This document shows positions 10,101-21,700 of a stretch of DNA of 64,000 nt, piece after piece. The notes under the pieces were generated by a model. That model was given only the letters and a program-made list of their open reading frames with translations. It was not told where the DNA came from and did not search any database. The stretch comes from Magnolia sinica (lineage: Eukaryota; Streptophyta; Magnoliopsida; Magnoliales; Magnoliaceae). A program made the position numbers and the translations under genes. Position 1 is the first letter of the stretch; each line of letters opens with the position of its first letter. The DNA is taken from positions 85,143,959 to 85,207,958 of the forward strand of contig NC_080579.1 in NCBI RefSeq assembly GCF_029962835.1, in the 5' to 3' direction.

Positions 10101-13100
10101 TCATTAGCCACAACAGTTTCGAGGACCAATATCAACCTTGTGGAGTTTTCCGAAAAAACCTGCTAGTGGAGGAAGATCTCCTAGGAATAAGAGACATAGG
10201 GCTGAAGTGAGAGACAAAAAAGTATCTTTTGTGTATGATCCTGCAAAATCTCGAATGCTATCAGTTCCGGGAAGTAGATCAAAAGACAATGCGAGCAAAA
10301 TTTCCTAGATTCATGGAGATATTGCATGTTTTCCTTTTGTTATTCTATTGTAAATTTCCTTCAGCCTCAATTTTCAAGAGTAACTAAATACACTAATCAA
10401 AATAATTAATTCCAAAAGAAAAATTATATTTAAACATAACTTTCCTTTGTACAGAATATGCAATCTCTGTAATGTATCAAAAGCATTTCAGCACAACTTT
10501 TTAATATAAATTCCTTGTCTGTCTTGGAGGTCAAACTTTCCCTAAGTAGTGTTTCTCAAATTCAAATTATCATTTCCATGAATCTGATTTGAAGGTAAAT
10601 TTTTCTGCTAATTGTTCAATAACTCATTTTGGTCTTAATATTAAAAAGAGAAAAAAGAAGAAACTTTTACCTGAGGTGAAATGATGCAATATTCCTGGAG
10701 GTGCTTCGGTTTGCTTGATTTTTGGAATTGGAAAGTTGTAAATGATTTAAAATTCCTGGGCTAAAGGGGGTGAATTCAACAATTTGCGTGACTTTTATCT
10801 TTGAACTATATAACCTTATGGTGCGTTAGGATTGATTCTTTGCTAACCATATTGGAGGTTCTGATGATGACTCCCAGTTGCTGTAATGTAAGCATAATGT
10901 GCAACGTAGTTCTCTTTCTAATCACACTGTGATTAGTTTTTGCATTGGAATTTTAATTTCTAAAATTTTCAATTGTTATCTGTTGAGAAATGAAGTTAGA
11001 AGGGCTTTCTTGTATACTAGTACTAATAATGTCTTCTTTGTAATATGAGTACTGGGAGGGTGTTATTTGTAATTTTTCCAAAGTTCTTTATATGAATAAT
11101 AAGGGGACTGACGCACTTAGGGTTATGCTCTCCAAAGCTTTTCCTTTTCTCCTAATTTTTAGCCGATTTGAACTATTGAGTATGAGTTGACCTGTGTGCA
11201 AATTTTGGGGAAAGATGTGCTTCCGTCATTGGACCAAGCAGTGTTCGAGTTGTCGGTGTCGCTACAAGTTTCGCTGGCCGGAGATAAAGATATAATATCG
11301 TTATCGCCGATAATATCGCCGATAACCGGAAATGCAGGAAAAAAGGGGGAAACATGGAGAAAATGGTGAAATTTTTCAATAAAACTTCAGGACATGCCTA
11401 AACACATATATTTACATATTTAGGAATAAAAACTTTACAAAAAGAATACATTAAATTAAAAGTTTTCATTTAATGGGGGCCAAAAAGCATGCGCTGACCC
11501 AATCAGCAAAATATCATTTTTGGAGCTTTCTATTTTTTGCCCAAAAATAGAAGTTGAGTAGAAATTTAAAGAAATTATCCCCATTCAACTGAACCAGGGC
11601 CTGCCTGGATGTTATTTTCTGATACAATGATTTCTTTCTAGCAAAAGTGTCACAATTGTACAAAATCGATTACGTGCCAAAGGTGGACCACACCATGATA
11701 ATCAACAGGAATGAAAATCAGATCAATCCACTCTTTTGGCTGGCACACATGTACACTAAGTATTCCATGGGCTGCCCATTGATTTTGAAGTTGTGGCCCA
11801 CCCAAAAATCGGTTCATCTTGATCATTATGGTGTGTCCCACCATTTTCATGGATCTGATATACTATCAAAGACATGTTTATAGTAAAAAAAGAGGCGAGA
11901 TGTTCATTGGATGGCCCCAAAAAGTTTTATGGGCCCCAAAAAGTTTTAAATGGTCAATGTTCATTCAACACTGTTTCCTGTAATGTGGTCCACTTAAGAT
12001 TGGGATATACCTCATTTTTGGTCTCATACTGTAAAATTATCTATAAAAATAGATGAACGGCATGGATGAAACATATACATCATGGTGGGACCCACAATGC
12101 AATGGCTGGTGGCAGGGGAATAGCCAATCCGTTTCCAATCCGGGCGGACGCGGCTTAGATACTAACAGGTTGAGTAGCGGTCGGCTACTGAGGTGACGTC
12201 ACCATGTTCTGTAGGCCCCACTATGATGTATGTGTTGTATCCACACCGTCCATCCATTTTGAGATATCATTTTAGGCCATGAGCGAAAGGATGAGGTAGA
12301 TAAAAATCTGCACTGGACCCCACCACAGAAAACAGTTCAAGAGTGATTCCTACAATTGAAACTATCCTAAGGCTGGCCATAACGTTATTTGAAATCCAAC
12401 CCGTTCAAAAGTTAAAAATGACACGAAAGAAGGGAAAACACGAATATTAGCTTGATCCAAAACTTACGTGGCCCTCCAAATATTTTTCAACGATAGACAT
12501 TCAATTCAACTATTTCTTATGGTGTGGTCCATTTGAACATTGGATATGCCACAAAATTTTTTATATAAAGGCCTGAAATTATCTTTTAACGTGTATGGGC
12601 GGAGTGGATAAAATAAATAAATCATGGTGGGCCTTACATGCGGTGGCCGGGCTGCCTTTATACACGCGCGGATTATTTTCCGCGTAATGCGTTGATATAT
12701 GCTCACTGTGTTCGTACGTAACTGGTGCGAACTTTTTGGTGGGCCATCATACATGATGGTAGTATAAAATCTGAACGGTCCACGTGATGCAGAACCCCAT
12801 GAAACCTGTACGGCCCAACTTTTACTTTGATCCAAAACTTTGGTGGGCCATGAAAGAAGAAAAATGTTTCATCTATTGATTTGCATTTCTCTTTTCTATA
12901 GCCTACCAGAGTTTTAGATCGGTATGAAATTTGCCCCTACAAGGTTTCATGTGATTCCGCATCACATGGACCGTCCGGATTACACTCCACTGACACGTGT
13001 ACAAAGGTGCGCATGCCTCATTAGGCTGGTAAGAAAAGAAAAGAAAAAAAAAAACCCAATATCTATTACGGGTTCTTCTTTAGGAAAAGAAAAAAAAAAA

Positions 13101-16100
13101 ACCCCAAAATTTCGTCTCCGCCGAAGAAATGAGATATTTGAAAGAGGGTTGATGCAGAAAGGGGATTTTCAAACTGAAAATCCGAACGGAATGGCACCGG
13201 GTGCTGTTGATCGATGCGTTCTTCCGAGCTCCAACTTCCGATCCGATCAACAAGTAGGCAATCTTCTCGATTCCGATATTTTTTCCGAAAGAGGGGTTTT
13301 CTTATTTCCGATATTTTTTTTGATTTTTTCAAAGAGGGGTTTTCTCACGGATTTATGGGTTGTTGGCCACAGTTTTCCCGTGATAGGGATCGTGGTTGGT
13401 AGCTACAGTGCGAAAATCTCGATATTATCGGCGATAATCCAGGATTTTCGCCGATATCTCCGATTTTTCACCGATATCTGCGATATTTCGCCGATAATCC
13501 AAAGAGAAACGAAATAAGGGGGTTTCGGTATCGCAAGACTAGCGATACCGATATTATCGGCGATATTTCGATAATATCGCCGACAACTTGAACACTGGGA
13601 CCAAGTTTATTCCTTGGTTCAGAGCGAGGAAAGCTGCAAGAAAGCCATGCAACCAATTATTTCCAATAGCCATCATTCAGCTCTTACAGGCTCTTTTGGT
13701 TCCTCTATGGGTATAAAATGATCTAATTAGAAGAATAGAGTGCCTAATGAGAATCTAAGATGCGACAATTGTGGGAAAACCCACAATATATGGGATACAT
13801 TGGGATTTCCATGGTAGTTTGAACTTTTTTTCCTGGATTGCTCCCTTCCTCCAATGCCCTTGTCACCGCCACTGCTTCTTCCTCTTGTACTACCTCTTCC
13901 TCCACATCTGCTCCTTTATCTGGGCAATCCTCATCAGCCTTGAACAGTTTATATATTACAGATTTGAACGCCTTCGCAGTCTATTTTCCCAACTGGAAGG
14001 TCCATCTGCTTCTGCTTCTGCTTCTGCTTCATTTTCTAGTCAGGTATATATGCATCTGCCAACCTTATATGTCATTCCTCATCCACCGATTCCAACCCAA
14101 CCGAGATGATTGATTCAAACATGACAAGTCTATCATCCATTTTTTTCCTCATATAGTCTATCATTTGGAAGAGAGAGTGAGAATTGCTGATGGATCGCTA
14201 TTTTGTATCTCTGAAAAGAGTGATATTAAAGTTAATTATCACTTGTCTGTGTCCATTGTTCTTCATGTTCCAAATTTATCCACATATTTATTCTTCATGG
14301 TTTCTACGTTCCGGATATTGTTGGTTGTCCTTCTGCCTCACAATCAAGTTGTAGTCTTAGTAGAGATAATAACATTGCTTATGTTAAACTATGGCACACA
14401 CATTTAGGACATTTATCTTTTCAGTCGTTGAATTTCTTATTTCCAGACTTGTTTTAAGTCGGTTGTGAGTCATAATCTACAATGTGAAGTTTGTGAGTTG
14501 TATAAACATTGTAGACCAACTTCCTCCCCAAGTTTAAAATAAAAGTTTGGTTCCATTTCATATTATTCATTTTGATGTGTGGGGAGCTACTCCCATTGTT
14601 TCCATGGATGGCTACCAATATTTCATTTATTTTTTTGATGATTTCTCTTGTTGCACCTGGTTATATCTTATGAAGATCATGATGAAGTGCCACATATTAC
14701 TCAAAAAATTCATAAGATGGTACTCACCTAGTTTTATAAGACTAAAAATATTTCGGTCAAATAATGCCCGAGAATATTTTGAAGGTGAGTTGCATCAAAG
14801 CTCTTGTCTATACACTCAGTAGAATGGAGTGGTAGAACAGAAGAATCATCATCTACTTGAAGTTACTAGGAGTCTCTTGACATGGATGCACATTCCAAAA
14901 CGTTTTTGGGTTGATGCAATTCTCACGATCGCTTGCCTTATTAATCGAATGGCATTGAGGGTATTGAAGTTGAAGTCCTCACATCAGGTTCTTTGTCCAT
15001 ATCAGCGGTCTTTCGCTATTTCACCTCGTGTCTATAGGTGTGTGTATTTTATTCATGTCTTAGGTCTGAATCAGACCAAGTTAGATCTAAAAGCTGTCGG
15101 GGTGTACTTGATCTTGTGATTGGGAAATGTTTTGTCAGTTTGTAGTCACCTTTTTTGAGTTCATGCTCTACTTTTCCTGTAATCTTGCATCTTTTCAAAG
15201 GGAGCATGGCAAGTTAGAAGATAGGCATCCTTCTCCAATTTATCCCCTTCCTTTCCTGTTTCTTGTAGTCCATCAGTTACTGTCCTAGTTAATCTAGGGC
15301 AACATATTAATACTACTACTGATGCGGCCCAACACTCACAGGCAAGGGAACTGCAAGTATACACAAGATGTCAGAAATGGGTGATCACTGAGATGCGCCC
15401 ACTCACTAATTCTTATTCCTTGGAGCCAGGTAATCCTTCTCCTTTGTCTGTTCATTCTTCCTTTGAGGAAAGTGCTCCCAAGGGAAGCAGCATTGTACGT
15501 TGTATCTTATAGCTAGATTTGTTTCCTATGCAGCGTTGTCTCCTTCCTATTATTATTTAGTCTTTGGTTTCTCCTGTTTCTATGCCTTCTAGATTCCAAG
15601 AGGCATTCTTCGATCCAAAGTGGCGTGAGGCTATGATAGAAGAGATGATGACATTAATAAAGAATGACACATGAGAATTGGTAGATTTGCCCAAATGAAA
15701 TAAAACGTTGGGTTACAAATGGGTCTCCATAGTAAAACACAATACATATGGATCTATCGAGAGATATAAAGCTATACTTGTCGCTAAAGGGTATGCTCGG
15801 ACACATGGGATTGACAATAAGGAAATGTCTGCGCCTGTAGCCAGGATGAACTCTATACAGGCTCTTCTGTCTCTTGTGACCATTTTTCTTGGCCGCTATA
15901 TCGGCTAGATGTGAAGAATGCGTTTCTCCATAGAGACTTGAAGGAGGGAATGTATATGGCTCCCCCTCTTGGTTTTAGGTTCTCTAACAATGAATGAAAA
16001 GTTTGTAGGTAGAAAAAGTCTATTTATGGACACAATCTCCCCAGGCTTGGTTCAGGGGGTTCAGTCAAGCAGTGAAGAAGAGTGGGTATTCCTAGAGTCA

Positions 16101-18733
16101 TGCCAACCATATTCTTTTTGTGAGGCTATGGGGATAGTTGATTATGGTTTTGATTATTTGTGGATGATATTGTAGTGACAAGTAATGATTTCCAGGAGAT
16201 TAAAAAGTTAACGGATCTTTTGGCAAAAGAATTTGAGATTTAAGGATCTAGGTTATTTGAAATGTTTTTTTTTTTTTGGGGGGGGGGGTGGGTGGGGGTA
16301 TGGAGGTTGCTCAATCAAAGAAAGGTATCTTTGTATCTCAGAGAAAGTACACCTTAAACTTGCTAAAGGAGATTGGTAAGCTAGGCTTCCGACCAACATG
16401 CTCCTATTGATCCTAAACCTGAGCTGAAATGAAGGGGAGTTAACAAATAAAGGGTTGTATCAAAGGCTGGTTGGTCAATTGCTCCATCTTTCTCTCATCT
16501 AACCTGATATATAGCATATGCAGTAAATGTGGTAAGTCAGTTTATGCAGGCTCCATGGTTTCTTTACTAGTAGGTGGTTGAAAGAATCTTGAGATATTTG
16601 AAGACATCTCCTGGGAAGGGTCTTTTGTTTGCAGACCATAGCCATCTACACATAGAGGCCTACATAGATGCAGATTGGGCTAGTGATATAGATGACAAAA
16701 AGTTGGCCAGAGGATATTGTTCTTTTGTGGAAGGAAATTTGGTCACTTAGAGAAGCAAGAAACAAAATGTGGGAGCTAAGTCTAGCGCTAAAGCGGACTA
16801 CAGGGTTATGGTACATGGTGTGGCATTGTTATTATGGCTTAAAATTCTGTTGTGTGACTTGGGAATCAATGCAAATGCTCCTATAAAGTTGTTTGGTGAT
16901 AACAGGGAAACCATTATTATAGCAGAAAATCCAGTTCAAGATGATCATACGGTCCCTGACCAACGAAACTTGTAGCAATACCGATACTTTGAACACTGGC
17001 TGTTAATGAGGAAGAGGAGGTGTGCCGCTCGAGTCTTGGGTATGTCAGCTTCAAAAGGAATTTGTTGCAACCAATGTTCAGAGTACCGGTAGTAATTACG
17101 TGTATTGATGACTGGGGATATGGAAACATGTATCGGTATCTTGCCGATTCTCGGAAAATATTGTTGTTTGGGGGAAACATTGAGGAAATGTTGGGAAAAA
17201 GGTGGAATTTTTCAGTGAAACTTGAAGAGGTGTTAACAGACACATGTTTACACATGTAGGAATCAAAATATCGTAAAAAACAGCTATACATGACAAGTAT
17301 TCATTTCATAGGGGCCTAGCCATGTGTTGTTGAAAAAATCAGTATGAAATTAATATATAAAAATTGTAGCCATTCAATAGATTGGCGAACACTCATTAAC
17401 ATATAAAATTTCAACATTAGTTAACAATGAAGAGCACATTTTACAATATAAAAATGGAAAAATTAGGATTTTCCCAATTTCCTCCATTTTTAACTTAATG
17501 CTAATTTTCACCACAAATCCATGTCAATGCATGGGAATCAGACATGGATTTCTAGACTAACATTTGAAAAGAAAGAAAAAGGTTTTATAGATTTTTCATC
17601 ATCTTTGAGTTCTAGCTTGTCTCTTTTTCTTTAGTCGAGATTTCTCACAAAATCCAAACATTTATTTAATAAGAACCAGGAGTGATAGAAATCACCTAAT
17701 AAAATTATAATAAAAAAAACCCAAAAATGAGGATGTTTTGAGCTTTTAGAAAATTTGCCAATTTTCTGTCTATTTTCGCCTATTTACGAAGATTTCCCTA
17801 GTATAGGGGATATTGTCATTGGTATCAAGGGTATTATCTATGGTATCATCACCAATACCAGGGAACTTTTATAATGGATTATTCTCAAAGTACTGTTGAT
17901 ACCAATAAATTGCCAAGTATCACCGATATTATAAAAAACATCAGCGATATGTAGAAACTTTTATACTTCCAGCAGTTTCGGTATTGCTGACATGGTGATA
18001 CTGATAGTAATGGTCATATTATCGATAATATGCCGATATTTGGAACATTGGCTGCAAATGATAATGTCCGATAAGGGAGAAGGCCTTGTGGGAAAATAGT
18101 GTGTTTGTGTTATCCGTGTACTACTATGGAGCACTCTTATGTTTCTGTCATGTTAATAACTTAATATATGTGTTTGGGCTAACACTTAGTTGCCCTAAAC
18201 TTTTTTCCTGCTCTTTCTTCTTTCTTTTTCGCTTGAATCTCTCCACTTTCTATTTTGTATCAGAGCATCTTTCTTGGGTCGATGGCAGTCTGAGATAGTG
18301 GGCCCACTTTATTGTGCCATATGAATGACATTTGCAGTGTACAACCAAGTTAGTATTCTAAAGGGAAAAGTATGGGATTTGGGAGAGCTTGATTTTGGAA
18401 TATTTATGGTGATTTTTTGGTAAGTTTATGGGGGTGTTTCATGAAAAATAGAAGAAGTCAGGAAATGGTCCAGATTCCAGGTTTTCTTTTTTTGTTGTAC
18501 TATTTTGTATGGATTTTCGTGGTATTTCTTCCATGGATATGATGCAATTGGAAACAAGTTGTGTCATTTGGACGAGATTTGAGTGAGTTTACAAGCAGAA
18601 ATAACTATGTTTTGGGGATTGTTTTGAACAAGGTATTCTATAACGGTAATGGTGGCCGTAACGGCCACCACTGTTACCTTTATGATAGGGGCTATAACGG
18701 CTATTATGGCCCCTATAATGGCTGTTACGCTCT

Positions 18734-18786
<53 letters not shown>

Positions 18787-21700
18787 AAATATGAAAAACC
18801 TAAAGAACTTGTATCGGCATCGTCATGGACCATTACGGGGCCATTGCGGCCTACGGGGGCTGTAATGGCCTTTACAAGTCATTATTTTTTTGTTTTTTTG
18901 TTTTTTTCCGTAATGGCCATTACGACCCCGTAACGTGTAACAGCTGCCACCGTTACCTTTACGTAACAATCTTTATGGCCCCTGTAACGGCTGCTATGGC
19001 ATGGTTTTGAATTATCCTCTAGTTTGGTGACTGTAGATAGTACAGTGTGATGAATGATGACTGTTCAGGTAAATTTGGAGCTGTTTGGTGTTTGGTTGAG
19101 ATGGCTTCTTCCAACCCCTGCTGCAAGGGATATTTTATTTTCTGAAATTTTTAGGGGTTCAGGTTGATTAGTGGTTGAGGTATTGTAGTGGGTTGAAGGT
19201 GTTCTTGGTGTTCTCCTTCCGTGCATTGAGGCATCCTCGCAAGTGCATATGTACCAAGTGAGTGTGAACTAATCTATGTATAGTAAAACTCACACAAGCT
19301 GTTTGATGTAATGCTCAACCCAACTTGACATTGGAGGATTTTTGCAAGCATGGGAGCTTTCCTTTTCCATTCATCATTTCTTCCTTTACTAGGCCTTTGT
19401 TATCAATTTTGAGTGCAGCTCACTCACATTTTTTGCAGTGTTTCACATGTCTTCACATGCTGTTGTGGGTGAGTGCGATTCACTCACATGTCGCTCAGTG
19501 TTGCACGTGTCTTTGAGAAGATTTTGCCTGTGGATTGTGGTTTGGTGGTTCAATGGTTCTCGAGTTTGACTACGGCTTTCTATCTAAATAGAAGATTCAA
19601 TGGAATATGAAAGCTCAATATATGGACAAGTAGCAATCGGAGATCTTGTATCCCACTGTATTATGTTTGCAGGAGAGTGGTGGCCTATGTTTATCATCAT
19701 CATCTTTTTCGTATGTGTTGCAAGCTATGTATGATCGATATCCATGCTCTAGCTTGAGGGAGTTGTGTGTGTGTGTGTGTTATCTCTCTCTTTCTCTGTA
19801 CTCCTAGGGATCACTATATGCTTCTCTTATGTTAATGTGTTTCACCATATGCTTCTCTTATGTTAATGTGTTTTGGGCTAACACTTGTTGCTCTCTCCCT
19901 CTCTCCACTTTCTACTGGCCTTTGTTTATCATTGCTTGGTTTGTCTGCCCTTGTTCTAATTTGTGACATGCCTCTGTTGTTTTATCATGAATGATCAGGC
20001 GGAGCACATTGCGAATGCTAGTCCTGCAGCCCTCAGGTAATCATGTTTTGGCTAGGCACATGCTTTCTTTAAGAGCAAGGTTCAAAGTATCAGAATGTAT
20101 CATATTGTATCCAGTATGTGTTGCAATGAATTATTTGAGAGATATGATACAAATGTCTGCATCGCGATACGTTCTTGTGGAATTATCTTTTCTAGAGGTC
20201 CATACGAGTGATACATTCCTCCCCATATAGTTTTCTTGGAATTTAATTATGACAGCAAGGTTGATAGGGCTGAAACTCATATGTTAGTTTTGTGACTCTT
20301 CAAACATATGCTTGGCATAGTTGTAAGGCGATCCACACCATCCAAATTGCTGACTCAACTGTGGGTGAAGCACAACTGGAAAGATAATATTAACCATCTA
20401 CTTGTTTCCTTTGATATACATCAATTAGATGGATAGGATTGATTGGTCAGTGTGATTTTATAGAGGTGATCCATCCACGATGGGATCCACAATTTAGATG
20501 GTCTAGATAACTTTACATCAGTGCCACATGTGAGGATGAGTCACCGCTGGTGCAAATCTAACGCAGGAGTCTGGCCAAGGTTGATGTCCTGACGCCCAAT
20601 GCTGTAGAAATGAGGTCCGTTGTCTGGTGGTACAGACTGTTAGTCTCATGGCCGTTATGTAGATGGGGGATTCCTCAAAATTCTCCGAGGTTAGAGATTC
20701 CTAGCCTTTTCTATCCACAGAAGGCCAAAGATTGGAATGTAGGATCCTTTAGTAAGAATTTTGGGACATGCCCAATCCACAATGATCACATAAGAACAAC
20801 GGGCCAGATCAATGAACTATGGGCCTAGCTTATGAGGATTGGGTGTGTCAGAACACTTTTCACATTCTGATGCATCCAAACTAACAATTCCATTGTCTCA
20901 TACTATGAGACATATATAATCAGCTGAGATTTCGTATGGATGGACAGGATTCCCCTGTATGTCGCCCTGTGGTTCGGTGGATGGTGATCCCAACTGTTGA
21001 TTTGTTGGTCCTCACCCCAGAAATCTCTCAGATTGGACAATCCCTATCCTTTTATTGGTGGCCAACAAATGCACGGTCAAGGAAAATGTATGGCATGCAA
21101 TGGAAAAAGGCCAAAAACCGAAGGGTCATGATTCTACAATCTGAGAGTTTTCTCCAGAACATCCCCTGCCCAAGATGAGCCCCCTCAAATCAATGGTTTG
21201 GATCAACGAAACATGGGCCCACATGTAGGGAGTTCTTTGTGTGAGAAAACCATGTGTGCTGAGTAGGACTGTGTAATTCCTCTTCTAATTATTAAGCATT
21301 GTAGTTGAAGAGCTTTGGAGAAATGACTTCTAGGTATTTAAAGCCCACACACACTGCTGCACACGCCAACCTGCAGACGTGAAATGGAACATGTGAGAGA
21401 CATCAGACCAGTGCATCAGATGGGCCACACCGTGTGGGTGACTGAACCATCCAATCTTTTTGTTCATGCGTGGCTCACCTGATGAGTGGATGTGCCCGAT
21501 GTCTCGGACAGTGCATGCATGGTGGGGACTAAGGGTGGCAATGGGCTGCGCAGCCTGCCTGGCGTGACAAGCCTTACCTGGTTTTGGACCGAGCTTGGAC
21601 CTATTAGCTTAGTCCATGGACAGGGCTTGGGCCTAGCATGCATGGCCCAATCAATTTTTGGGCCGGGTTGGGCCAGGTCAATGTGCATATGGACCTACCG

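Larger units (their letters stand above)
13750..16977 (+). mobile_element. Ty1/copia retrotransposon, decayed pol region
   Basis: Plus-strand copia order: degenerate zinc knuckle ([12 protein letters not shown], 13761), protease remnant and VRIADGSL block (about 14175), pre-integrase block [11 protein letters not shown] (about 14390), integrase, RT and RNase H. Many stops and shifts make it non-functional. Flanking LTRs were not identified with confidence. It lies inside the 11-kb intron of the unidentified gene, in the same orientation as the gene. Confidence 0.92.

Noticed and set aside
12924..13517. 197-codon plus-strand open frame
   Set aside because: Lies entirely in the hAT element 11239-13597; the end is the translation of CGATA repeats and poly-A runs.
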